From NCBI GenBank assembly GCA_958427355.1, contig CAUACA010000035.1, positions 1 to 15,025 on the forward strand: 15,025 nt of DNA. The letters run 5' to 3'. The number at the start of each line of letters is the position of its first letter. Position 1 is the first letter of the stretch. The notes under the pieces were generated by a model. The model saw only the letters and a program-made list of their open reading frames with translations, did not search any database and was not told the origin of the DNA. Shown here piece by piece: positions 1 to 6,667 of this stretch. A program made the translations under genes and the position numbers. The DNA comes from an uncultured Collinsella sp. Its GTDB lineage: Bacteria > Actinomycetota > Coriobacteriia > Coriobacteriales > Coriobacteriaceae.

Positions 1-37
1 GATTTTGCCTCTTGACAATGTCCTGCTCATATTAAAA

Positions 38-59
38 GGAACGTCCCCAAGTGCCGGCA
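38..59. repeat. Half copy of the GGAACGTCCC/AAGTGCCGGCA palindrome family
   Basis: The segment GGAACGTCCCCAAGTGCCG followed by GCA matches, with one base difference, the right arm of the perfect palindrome at 13006-13061. No matching left arm is visible here, so this is a solo arm or a decayed copy. Its function is unknown. It is one of several GGGGAC or GGGAC-cored intergenic repeats in the window. Confidence 0.6.
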
Positions 60-82
60 GTGGGACCCCGCCGCCTCAACGA

Positions 83-147
83 GTTGCGGTGAAATAAGGA
101 CTGTTAAAGGCTTTAAAGCCGCCAAACCATCCCTATTTCACCGCAAC
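83..147. repeat. Intergenic palindrome with GTTGCGGTGAAATA arms
   Basis: Arms at 83-100 and 130-147 are complementary over 17 of 18 positions; the left arm begins GTTGCGGTGAAATA. Between them is a second self-complementary 12-mer, GGCTTTAAAGCC, at 109-120. The whole unit is 65 bases and would fold as a long stem with a small hairpin in its loop. No open reading frame with gene-like features covers it. It may be a REP-like or miniature mobile repeat; copy number in the genome cannot be judged from here. Confidence 0.65.
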
Positions 148-196
148 TTACGATATGCCGGCGTTACGGCCATCGCAGGTAGAGGACGGAAAGCGA

Positions 197-294
197 AAAC
201 GCCCCTAAGCGAGCAAGGTGACGTGAAAGAGGAGGGCATTGACCTTTTGGTCATGCCCGACGATTGAACGTCAGATTGCCGCTTAGGGGCGTTT
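197..294. repeat. Nested inverted-repeat (cruciform-like) element 3' of proB
   Basis: There are three nested complementary layers. The outer arms AAACGCCCCTAAGCG (197-211) and its exact complement (280-294) form 15 bp. The middle layer is GCAA plus TGACGT (213-224) against ACGTCA plus TTGC (268-279), with a 2-base internal mismatch. The inner hairpin is GGGCATTGACC (234-244) against GGTCATGCCC (249-258), with a TTTT loop. On the minus strand it begins 14 bases after the proB stop codon and is followed by a TTTT-containing stretch, so it could end the proB transcript. It could also be a miniature mobile element or a structured RNA. Confidence 0.65.
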
Positions 295-308
295 GCAGCG
301 TCAATTGG

Positions 309-1436
309 TTAAGCGAAGACGATTAGGTTATCCCTGTGTATCGCCGGCTTCTCGGCCAGGTTAGCGAGCAGGCGGTTGCTGGCGATCTGGTCCTGGCGGC
401 GGCCGGCTGCAAGCTCCAGCACGTCCGAATCGGCCTCGGCGATACCGCGGGCGACGACCATACCGCTCGGATCGCACACATCGAGCACATCGCCCTCGGC
501 AAACTGGCCATCGACCTCGCGAATACCCACCGCAAGCAGGGAAGAGCCACGGCTGACCAGCGCCTTCGCAGCACCGTCATCAACCGTCACCGAGCCGTGG
601 GCCTTGTCGCCCAGCGCGATCCACAGTTTGCGGGGTGCGATGTCCAGGCGCTCCGCCGGCGGATCGAACAGGGTTCCCACGCTCTCGCCGCGGGCGAGAC
701 GCACGAGGGCATCGGACTCCTCGCCCGAGCAAATCACGCTCTGAATGCCCGCCGTCATCAGGATGCGGCTCGCGCGAATCTTGGTGATCATGCCGCCCGT
801 ACCCACCGAGGTCGAAGAATCACCCGCCGAGGCAATGATCTTGGCATCGATCTTATGCACGACCGGGACAAACTCGGCCGTCGGATCCTCGTGCGGATTG
901 GCGGTGTAGAGGCCGTCGATGTCGGACAGCGTCACGCACAGGTCGGCGGAAACCAGGCAGCTCACGAGCGCCGCCAGCGTGTCGTTGTCGCCAAACTTGA
1001 TCTCGTCGACGGTAACGGTGTCGTTCTCGTTGACGACCGGCACCACGCCCAGCTCCACCAGACGCAGCAGGGCGTCGCGCGCGTGCAGGTAGGACGTGCG
1101 ACGCGCCGTGTCGTGACGCGTGAGCAGCACGAGCGAGGTGAGCAGGTCGCGCGCATGGAACTCCTCGTCGTAGGCCGACGAGATGATGCACTGACCAGCC
1201 GAGGCGCAGGCCTGCAGGCTCGGAAGGTCGCCGACCGGCTTGCGGTCGAAGCCCAACACGGGATAGCCACAGGCGATAGCGCCCGAGCTCACCACGACCA
1301 GACGCCAGCCGAGCTTGCGCAGCGCTGCGGCTTGATCGGCAAGTCCGCCGATAAAGGCGCGGTTGACCTTGCCATCGGCGCCCACCACCGTGGACGAACC
1401 GATCTTTACCACCATCGTTTTATAAGAAGTCGTCAT
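309..1436 (-). CDS. proB: Glutamate 5-kinase
   Basis: The 375-residue protein would phosphorylate L-glutamate to glutamyl-5-phosphate, the first and usually proline-inhibited step of proline synthesis in the cytoplasm. The amino-acid kinase domain (about 7-260) shows KIGSS at 11-15, VVSSGAI at 48-54, NENDTV at 136-141, KFGDNDTLAA at 147-156, the SDIDGLYT nucleotide-site segment near 171 and GTGGMITKI at 212-220. A C-terminal PUA domain (about 268-360) gives the usual full-length two-domain form. The ATG start has only a weak Shine-Dalgarno sequence. It lies 80 bases after pncB on the same strand and may be co-transcribed with it. The partner gene proA is not in the window. A nested inverted repeat follows the stop codon. 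Confidence 0.96.
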   Translation of the reverse strand: MTTSYKTMVVKIGSSTVVGADGKVNRAFIGGLADQAAALRKLGWRLVVVSSGAIACGYPVLGFDRKPVGDLPSLQACASAGQCIISSAYDEEFHARDLLTSLVLLTRHDTARRTSYLHARDALLRLVELGVVPVVNENDTVTVDEIKFGDNDTLAALVSCLVSADLCVTLSDIDGLYTANPHEDPTAEFVPVVHKIDAKIIASAGDSSTSVGTGGMITKIRASRILMTAGIQSVICSGEESDALVRLARGESVGTLFDPPAERLDIAPRKLWIALGDKAHGSVTVDDGAAKALVSRGSSLLAVGIREVDGQFAEGDVLDVCDPSGMVVARGIAEADSDVLELAAGRRQDQIASNRLLANLAEKPAIHRDNLIVFA

Positions 1437-1484
1437 ACGTCAAACCAATCAACTGTTCAGCGAACGGGCGAACGGGCAAGCGAG

Positions 1485-1523
1485 AAAATGATCCGTTATC
1501 TTCCGTCGCATGCTGATCATTTT
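1485..1523 (-). terminator. Hairpin overlapping the pncB stop codon, diverged relative of the 8464-8559 repeat
   Basis: AAAATGATC (1485-1493) and GATCATTTT (1515-1523) are perfect complements around a 21-base loop. On the minus strand the hairpin begins within the last codons of pncB and is followed by TCTC. The left side, ATGATCCGTTATCTTCCGTC, closely resembles ATGATCCGTTTTCCTCCGTC inside the long inverted repeat at 8464-8559. It is therefore probably a decayed copy of that family and may act as a weak intercistronic terminator between pncB and proB. Confidence 0.5.
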
Positions 1524-3022
1524 GCCCAGGGGAAAGCCGAGGCCGCGGCCATGTTCTTGCGCACGAGCTCGTCGCGCACCTGAGCCAGGCCCTGCTCCAT
1601 GCCCACCACATAGGTCTGCGGGTACAGGAAGCGCTTGAAAGCTGCGTCCAGATGATCGAGCGCCCAAACACAGCGCTCGCGCGCGTCCTGGATGCTCTCA
1701 CGCGGAGCCACTGCGCTGCCATCGCGCACGATCGGCACCAGCAGCTCGCGATACTCAAGCTCCGACACGTCGGTCACCAGGGCGGCATCATTCACGGCCA
1801 CGAGGGTATTGCCGCGCGCGGCGCCCTCCCCCACCAGATGGTCCTCGTCGTAGATCATGTCGCAGACCGGGCCGCCAAAGCCGTCGTAATAACGGCGCAC
1901 GCGCTGCACGCCCGGGATCGTGCGCTTGTAGGGCTGCTCGGAGAGCTTGACCACCGGCGTCCACGGGTCGGCCTCGCTCGCACGGCGGGCGGAAAGCTTG
2001 TACACGCCGCCCAGCGCCGGCTGGTCGTAGCAGGTCGCGAGCTTGGTGCCCACGCCAAAGCTATCGATGGGCGCGCCCTGGTCCAGCAGCGACTGAATCG
2101 TGTACTCATCCAGATCGTTAGAAACCGAGATCCCCACATAGGGCAGGCCCTCGGCATCGAAACGACCGCGGACATACTTGGAGAGCTTGGCGAGGTCGCC
2201 CGAGTCAATGCGAATAGCCGACAGGCGCTCGCCCGCCGCCTCCATCTCCTTGGCAACCGTAATGGCATGCTCGCAGCCCTCGCGCACATCGTAGGTGTCG
2301 ATGAGCAGCGTGCAGTTCTTGGGGCTCGACTTGGCAAAGGCGCGGAAGGCCTCGAGCTCGGAATCGAAGCTCATCACCCAGCTGTGCGCATGCGTGCCAA
2401 AGACGGGAATACCGTAGCGGCGGCCGGCGAGCACATTGGACGTAGAGGAGCAGCCGGCGACGTAGCTCGCGCGCGCAACGGCCAGGCCGCCATCGGGACC
2501 CTGGGCTCGGCGCAGGCCAAACTCGGCCACGGGACGGCCGTCCGCCGCCAGCACCACGCGCGCCGTCTTGGTGGCGACAAGTGTCTGGAACCCGACGATG
2601 TTGAGCAGCGCCGTCTCGAGCAGCTGGCACTCGAGCGCAGGACCGGTGACGCGCACCATGGGCTCGCGTGGAAAGACGAGCTCGCCCTCGGGGACGGCGT
2701 CGATATTTACATGCGCACGAAAATCGCGCAGGTAGTCGAGGAATGCGGACTTGAACATCGCGCCGCCGGCCGGGGCCTCAAGCGATGCGAGGTAGTCGAT
2801 ATCCTCGGGCGTAAAGCGCAGATTCTCGACTAGCTCGGGCAGCTCGGCGGTGCCGCACATGACGGCATAGGCGCTGCCAAAGGGATGGTCGCGGTAAAAC
2901 GCGGTAAAACAACCCTGCTCATTGGCCTTGCCGCTCTCCCACAGGCCCTGGGCCATAGTGAGTTCGTACAGATCGGTGAGCATTGCGATGTCGGTGGGAT
3001 GAGAGATATCGGTCAAAGCCAT
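1517..3022 (-). CDS. pncB: Nicotinate phosphoribosyltransferase
   Basis: The 501-residue enzyme joins nicotinate and PRPP to form nicotinate mononucleotide with ATP hydrolysis, in the Preiss-Handler branch of NAD salvage. Family signatures are the N-terminal TDLYELTMAQG (16-26), FGLRRAQGPDGG (168-179), the phosphoryl-site loop FGTHAHSWV (208-216), RIDSGDLAKL (271-280) and GVGTKLATCYDQPALGGVYKL (323-343, split here by the writer's numbering). The reading frame is open further upstream, but the ATG at 3022 has an AAAGG Shine-Dalgarno and starts exactly where family homology begins, and a longer form would overlap the upstream gene. It lies 82 bases after the coiled-coil gene and 80 bases before proB, so a shared transcript is plausible. 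A hairpin covers the stop codon. Confidence 0.96.
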   Translation of the reverse strand: MALTDISHPTDIAMLTDLYELTMAQGLWESGKANEQGCFTAFYRDHPFGSAYAVMCGTAELPELVENLRFTPEDIDYLASLEAPAGGAMFKSAFLDYLRDFRAHVNIDAVPEGELVFPREPMVRVTGPALECQLLETALLNIVGFQTLVATKTARVVLAADGRPVAEFGLRRAQGPDGGLAVARASYVAGCSSTSNVLAGRRYGIPVFGTHAHSWVMSFDSELEAFRAFAKSSPKNCTLLIDTYDVREGCEHAITVAKEMEAAGERLSAIRIDSGDLAKLSKYVRGRFDAEGLPYVGISVSNDLDEYTIQSLLDQGAPIDSFGVGTKLATCYDQPALGGVYKLSARRASEADPWTPVVKLSEQPYKRTIPGVQRVRRYYDGFGGPVCDMIYDEDHLVGEGAARGNTLVAVNDAALVTDVSELEYRELLVPIVRDGSAVAPRESIQDARERCVWALDHLDAAFKRFLYPQTYVVGMEQGLAQVRDELVRKNMAAASAFPWAK

Positions 3023-3104
3023 GGGGCGACCTTTCGGATGTGTTGTGCAGAGGTTGAGGGTTGGGCGAGGCGGACGTGCGGGCATGGAGCCCGGCGCGAA
3101 CAGG

Positions 3105-3563
3105 TTAGTGCAGGCCCATGCTGCCCGTGATCGTGTAAACCATAAAGACGATAAACGCGATGAGGGCGAGCACGATGATGATTTTTTGAGCCGGCGCCAT
3201 GCCGGGGATCTCGTTCTCGCCCGTAGGTTCCTTGGAGGTAACCATGCGCTGGGCAAAGGTCATCTCGTCACGGCTCGGCTTGGGCTCGACGGACTTGGGA
3301 CGAGCGGCCTTTTTAGGCTGAGGCTTAGGCGCGGCAGGTGCAGGCTTCGCGGCAGCGGGCTTGGGTGCGGGCGCGGGCTTGCGCTCGGATGCGGCGTTCG
3401 CGGCGACCTCCTCGACCTTCGCACGCTCGGCGCGCAGGGCAGCCAGCTCCTCGCGCTCGCGACGGGCCTCTTCCTGGGCCTCGCGACGAGCCTTCTCGGC
3501 GCGGAGCTCCTCCAACTCGGCGCGCTCCTCGGCAGACAGTGGTTGGGACTCAAGCTCGGCCAT
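3105..3563 (-). CDS. Small coiled-coil protein with C-terminal membrane anchor, unknown function
   Basis: The 152-residue protein is not one I can name. Residues 10-55 are rich in Glu, Arg, Ala and Leu and look like a charged coiled coil. Residues 60-97 form an Ala/Pro/Lys linker. Residues 98-126 are a less biased segment that includes MTFAQRMVTSKEP. Residues 127-145 (QKIIIVLALIAFIVFMVYT) form a single transmembrane helix seven residues before the end. This is the layout of a tail-anchored protein with its bulk in the cytoplasm. The chosen ATG has GAAAGGG upstream; an in-frame start 12 codons earlier would fall inside the tRNA terminator. It sits directly after tRNA-Ala and its terminator, and upstream of pncB, with almost no room for its own promoter. 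Confidence 0.8.
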   Translation of the reverse strand: MAELESQPLSAEERAELEELRAEKARREAQEEARREREELAALRAERAKVEEVAANAASERKPAPAPKPAAAKPAPAAPKPQPKKAARPKSVEPKPSRDEMTFAQRMVTSKEPTGENEIPGMAPAQKIIIVLALIAFIVFMVYTITGSMGLH

Positions 3564-3581
3564 GGTATAGCCCTTTCTTTT

Positions 3582-3613
3582 AAAAAAAGCCGCCGACACA
3601 ATGTCAGCGGCTT
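3582..3613 (-). terminator. Rho-independent terminator of tRNA-Ala
   Basis: On the minus strand a 12-bp stem, AAGCCGCTGACA with TGTCGGCGGCTT (one G-U pair) around a 3-base loop, runs straight into a run of T residues. It starts 14 bases past the tRNA. The T run ends about 20 bases before the start codon of the next gene, so the terminator abuts that gene's ribosome binding site. Confidence 0.9.
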
Positions 3614-3627
3614 ATCAAATCCAAGGG

Positions 3628-3700
3628 TGGAGACGAAGGGAGTCGAACCCTCGGCCTCTGCCATGCGACGGCAGCGCTCTCCCAACTGAGCTACGTCCCC
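3628..3700 (-). tRNA. tRNA-Ala (anticodon CGC)
   Basis: The 73-base cloverleaf on the minus strand has acceptor stem GGGGACG/CGTCTCC, D arm GCTC...GAGC, anticodon stem CTGCC/GGCAG with loop GTCGCAT (anticodon CGC, reading GCG alanine codons), and T arm GAGGG-TTCGACT-CCCTT. The G3-U70 wobble pair, the main identity element for alanyl-tRNA synthetase, is present, and the discriminator base is A. The 3' CCA is not encoded. A matching promoter lies just upstream and a terminator just downstream. Confidence 0.96.
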
Positions 3701-3713
3701 AGGACAAGTCGAT

Positions 3714-3741
3714 ATTTTACCTACGGCTCGCCAACTGTCAA
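3714..3741 (-). promoter_or_regulatory. Promoter of tRNA-Ala
   Basis: On the minus strand, TTGACA (3736-3741, perfect -35) is followed by a 16-base spacer and TAAAAT (3714-3719, five of six to TATAAT). The -10 box ends 13 bases before the mature tRNA 5' end, giving a very short leader. This is a strong housekeeping-sigma promoter. It may also drive the genes beyond the tRNA by read-through. Confidence 0.85.
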
Positions 3742-3805
3742 CGCCCAATAACCAGTCTTTTTGGGGCGCGGCTATTTTGGCAACTTTTCGAACAGGCGAT
3801 GCTCT

Positions 3806-3836
3806 CGATGATTTTTTATCCCCAGAAAATTCATCG
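3806..3836 (-). terminator. Possible terminator hairpin of the radical SAM gene
   Basis: CGATGA (3806-3811) pairs with TCATCG (3831-3836), and an inner TTTT/AAAA pairing extends the stem. It lies 9 bases beyond the stop codon of the minus-strand radical SAM gene. There is no T run after the stem, so activity is uncertain. Confidence 0.35.
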
Positions 3837-3845
3837 ACGAACGCA

Positions 3846-4784
3846 CTACTTTGCACTGGTGAGAACACCGGTGGTGTCGAAGGCCGGGGTGAAGCTCTCG
3901 TCTACCGCGCCGCCCTCTTGCCAGAACATCGTCGTAAAGCCCAGGTCGTCGGCATGGTCGAGCACCCGCTCGTACTCCTCGCGCGTCACGGCACGCGCCA
4001 GGTCGCCGCCCTGCTCGCGCATAAGTGCATTGGGCGTGTACTGGTTCATGACCGAGATCGGCACATCGCCCACCGTCTGCCACACCAGGTCCAGCACGCG
4101 ACACGAATCGTCTGCATGTCCCGGCAGTACCAGATGGCGCACAATCATGCCGCGCTTCATGAGCCCGCCCTCATCCACCAGCTCTCCCCCGCGGCGCTCG
4201 ATCTCGCGCGCCATCTGAGCCAGGCCTGACACAGCCACACGTGGGTAGTCCTTTATATGAGAGAGCGACTGCGCAAGCGCCGCATCGGCATATTTAAAGT
4301 CGGTGAGCCACACGTCAACCAGGTCACCCAAGGCAGCCACGGCGCTCGCGCGCTCATAACCGCTCGTGTTGTAGACGATCGGGATAACCAGTCCGCGCGC
4401 CCGTGCCGCGGCAATCACGGCAGGCAACAGGTGCGCATAGTGCGTCGCCGTCACCAAATTGATGTTGTTGGCACCCTGGTCCTGCAGTTCCAGCATAATC
4501 TCGACCAGGCGCTCAGGCGAAATCTCAAGGCCAAAATTGCCGGTCGAGATCTCGTGGTTCTGGCAGTAGATACATTTAAGCGAGCAACCGCTAAAGAAGA
4601 TCGTGCCCGAACCGGCCTCGCCCGAGATAGGCGGCTCCTCCCACATATGAAGCGCGGCGCGGGCCACCTTGAGCGTGTCGTTAGCACCGCAGACGCCGTG
4701 CGCGCCCTCATCGCGCGCCGCACCGCAACGGCGCGGACACAAATGGCAGGCGGGCGAAAAAAGTTCGGTCAACGACGTCGGCAT
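3846..4784 (-). CDS. Radical SAM protein, PflA/PflX-like (COG1313 type)
   Basis: The 312-residue protein carries the radical SAM cluster motif CSLKCIYC (Cys67, Cys71, Cys74), preceded by the family-typical TIFFSGC. An extra N-terminal cysteine set, CHLCPRRC (Cys13, Cys16, Cys20) and Cys32, marks the PflX-type group related to pyruvate formate-lyase activating enzymes. Such proteins cleave S-adenosylmethionine with a [4Fe-4S] cluster to make a 5'-deoxyadenosyl radical; the substrate of this group is not settled. No glycyl-radical enzyme gene is adjacent. The ATG at 4784 is chosen because GGAG lies 9 bases upstream; a TTG five codons earlier would place that Shine-Dalgarno inside the gene. Confidence 0.88.
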   Translation of the reverse strand: MPTSLTELFSPACHLCPRRCGAARDEGAHGVCGANDTLKVARAALHMWEEPPISGEAGSGTIFFSGCSLKCIYCQNHEISTGNFGLEISPERLVEIMLELQDQGANNINLVTATHYAHLLPAVIAAARARGLVIPIVYNTSGYERASAVAALGDLVDVWLTDFKYADAALAQSLSHIKDYPRVAVSGLAQMAREIERRGGELVDEGGLMKRGMIVRHLVLPGHADDSCRVLDLVWQTVGDVPISVMNQYTPNALMREQGGDLARAVTREEYERVLDHADDLGFTTMFWQEGGAVDESFTPAFDTTGVLTSAK

Positions 4785-4913
4785 AAAAACATGCTCCAAA
4801 ACAACGATTCAGCAGCTCAAACGTAAAGGGCCAGACCGGGTAGACGGCTCCGTCCCTAAGGCGCCGTAATCGTCCGACACGATTTTTGTAATGTCAAGAC
4901 TGGAATCGATAAA

Positions 4914-5079
4914 GTGCCGCTTTATGATGTAGGTATTCCGCCCCCCGCGGAGCAACTGGGTGAACCGTCGCGTTTATTTAGGGAGCCCACACAGTCGTGC
5001 CTAGTACAGGTATCCTTCGTTGTTAAGGACGCTGGAACAGTCGATGAGGGCACCCACCTGTTTTAGGTGGGTTCATTTT
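4914..5079 (+). ncRNA. Candidate structured small RNA (possibly 6S-like) or leader
   Basis: The noncoding stretch 4785-5308 has no gene-like reading frame. It holds a region that ends in a clear intrinsic terminator (5052-5079). GTGCC (4914-4918) can pair with GGCAC (5049-5053) to close a rod. Local hairpins include TCCGC/GCGGA (4937-4951) and TCCTT/AAGGA (about 5013-5028). The 3' end GATGAGGGCACCCACCT resembles, from memory, the 3' ends of some Gram-positive 6S RNAs; I could not confirm a full 6S fold with its central bubble. A possible promoter is TTGTAA (4886-4891) with GATAAA (4908-4913), though TATGAT at 4924-4929 is an alternative -10. Alternatively it is a leader of the downstream transferase gene. 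Confidence 0.42.
5052..5079 (+). terminator. Intrinsic terminator of the candidate small RNA
   Basis: ACCCACCT (5052-5059) pairs with AGGTGGGT (5065-5072) around a GTTTT loop, followed by TCATTTTC. The 5' side can instead pair with TGGGTG at 4957-4962, which would undo the terminator. Confidence 0.75.
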
Positions 5080-5168
5080 CGTAACGTGGGGGGTGGTTTT
5101 CTTTTGCCGAAAATCACCATACAGTCCATATGGATCCCCGCCGGCATCCCGACAAGCCATCGACAACA

Positions 5169-5196
5169 TTCCAATATCTGGTATGCGCGTGATAAT
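5169..5196 (+). promoter_or_regulatory. Weak candidate promoter of the WecA-like gene
   Basis: GATAAT (5191-5196) matches TATAAT at five of six positions, with a poor -35 (TTCCAA) 16 bases upstream. It would give a leader of about 105 bases before the ATG at 5309. It is a visual match only. Confidence 0.25.
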
Positions 5197-5308
5197 CGCA
5201 CGGTGCAAACCTCCGCACCCCCCTCGGTCGAGTATCATGGGACAGCTATGCCATTTCCGCGTAGCAACCTTTGACCTTTTCCTTCGACGCTTGGCGGTTT
5301 TTAGATTC

Positions 5309-6508
5309 ATGGCTTCATCCCCGAGCTACATACCGTACCTATGCGTGGCAGCGGCGGCCTTTATCACGACCTTCCTCGCGGTACCCCTGGTCAAGCGCTT
5401 GGCAATTAAGCTCGATGCCGTCGACTATCCTTCTAAGCGCCGCATCAACACCAGGCCCATCCCACGTTTGGGCGGAGCGGCGGTGTTTTTGGGCCTGGTC
5501 GTTGCTTGCATTGTGCAAATCCTAGGCACCTGGCACCTAGGCTGGCCGCCCGTTTTGGTGCCGCACCCGCGCCTTCACATTAGCTATCCCATGCTGGCGC
5601 TCTCCTTTACCGTCATCTTTGCGACCGGCGCTATCGACGACGTCTTCCAGCTCAAGCCCAAGCAAAAGCTGGCCGGACAGGTCCTCGCCGCGCTTATCGC
5701 CTGTATCGGCGGCCTAAAAATCGGCGTCATCGTCAACCCGTTTGCCCCCGGCGAGATCATGCTCGGATGGCTCGCCTACCCCATCACCGTGATCTATCTG
5801 GTGGCATTCACCAACATCATTAACCTCATCGACGGCCTCGACGGCTTGGCCACGGGCATCTGCGGCATCGCGTCGTTCACCATGTTTTCGATGGCCGTGC
5901 TCTCGGGCCGCATCGACGCCGCCGCGCTCTCTATTGCGCTCTTTGGCGCCTGTCTGGCCTTTTTGCACTACAACTTCAACCCCGCAAGCATCTTCTTGGG
6001 CGACTCGGGGTCGCTGCTTCTGGGCTTTGCGCTGGGCTCCATCTCGCTGCTCAACGTGAGCCGCACCGCCGCACTCACCTCGCTTATCATCCCGCTCATC
6101 GTTGCCGGCGTGCCCATCATCGACACGTTTAGCGCCATTGTGCGCCGCAAGCGCGCCCACATTAGCATCGGACAGGCCGACAAGGGCCACATCCACCACC
6201 GCCTGATCCAAGAAGGCTACAACCAAAAACAGGCCGTGCTGCTCATCTATGCCTGGTGCATCATGCTTTCGGCCGGCGCCGCCGCCATCAATCAGGTCGA
6301 GGTGCCCATGCGCGTGCTCATTTTTACCGTGCTCGCCATTGGCTCGGCTGCCTTCGCCAAGCATCTGCATCTGTTTGAGCCCGTGCTGCGCCACCATTAC
6401 AACAAGCGCACGCACGAGGACGAGCTCGTCACCCCCGACGACCCCGCCTTTAAGCAGGAGGAGCAGGCAGCTGAGGAACGTAAGGAAGAGCGCCACCACA
6501 AGCTCTAG
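5309..6508 (+). CDS. WecA/TagO-family undecaprenyl-phosphate sugar-1-phosphate transferase
   Basis: The 399-residue polytopic membrane protein belongs to the MraY/WecA superfamily. It likely transfers GlcNAc-1-phosphate (or a related sugar phosphate) from UDP-sugar to undecaprenyl phosphate, starting a cell-wall glycan. Motifs in order are RPIPRLGG (49-56), the Mg-binding AIDDVF (108-113), NIINLIDGLDGLA (169-181), FLGDSGS (229-235), and the cytoplasmic HIHHRL (294-299), which is typical of WecA/TagO rather than MraY. About ten or eleven hydrophobic segments lie between residues 5 and 350, followed by a charged tail (365-399). The ATG at 5309 sits immediately before the first membrane segment but has a poor Shine-Dalgarno; an in-frame ATG at 5237 would add 24 residues. 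The next gene in the same direction, trpS, starts 159 bases later. Confidence 0.9.
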   Translation: MASSPSYIPYLCVAAAAFITTFLAVPLVKRLAIKLDAVDYPSKRRINTRPIPRLGGAAVFLGLVVACIVQILGTWHLGWPPVLVPHPRLHISYPMLALSFTVIFATGAIDDVFQLKPKQKLAGQVLAALIACIGGLKIGVIVNPFAPGEIMLGWLAYPITVIYLVAFTNIINLIDGLDGLATGICGIASFTMFSMAVLSGRIDAAALSIALFGACLAFLHYNFNPASIFLGDSGSLLLGFALGSISLLNVSRTAALTSLIIPLIVAGVPIIDTFSAIVRRKRAHISIGQADKGHIHHRLIQEGYNQKQAVLLIYAWCIMLSAGAAAINQVEVPMRVLIFTVLAIGSAAFAKHLHLFEPVLRHHYNKRTHEDELVTPDDPAFKQEEQAAEERKEERHHKL

Positions 6509-6667
6509 GGCAAGCTGCCGAGGATGTGCCAAGGCACCGTTGGCCAAGCGCGGCCGCGCCGCGCCCATCGCACAAGCCACCCCTCTCCCGCCCCTCGCCT
6601 ACTTACGCCCCGCCCCTCCAATAAACGCGTTATCATCTTGACCCATGAACATACGTTAGGAGCAATC

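Noticed and set aside
336..1583. Long plus-strand open frame opposite proB (415 codons)
   Set aside because: It is antisense to a clear proB gene, has no recognizable protein features and reflects high-GC codon structure.
1652..2833. Long plus-strand open frame opposite pncB
   Set aside because: It is an antisense shadow of a well-supported enzyme gene; its composition (Arg, His, Ala, Gly) is typical of such shadows.
3023..3256. N-terminal extension of pncB by 78 codons
   Set aside because: It would overlap the upstream coiled-coil gene and lacks family homology; the ATG at 3022 has a Shine-Dalgarno.
3601..4218. Plus-strand frame running through the tRNA (protein containing RRRESNPRPLP)
   Set aside because: It is the well-known false protein made by translating the antisense of a tRNA gene.
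4950..5060. SRP (4.5S) RNA in the 4.95-5.06 kb region
   Set aside because: Size and closing pair could fit, but the conserved GGAAG apical loop and surrounding core are absent.
5714..6580. Minus-strand frame opposite the WecA-like gene
   Set aside because: It is antisense to a gene with all family motifs and shows no domain or start signal of its own.
6509..6667. T-box or tryptophan leader before trpS
   Set aside because: No T-box sequence, antiterminator or Trp-rich leader peptide is visible; the gap contains only GC-rich sequence and a possible TATCAT box without a -35.
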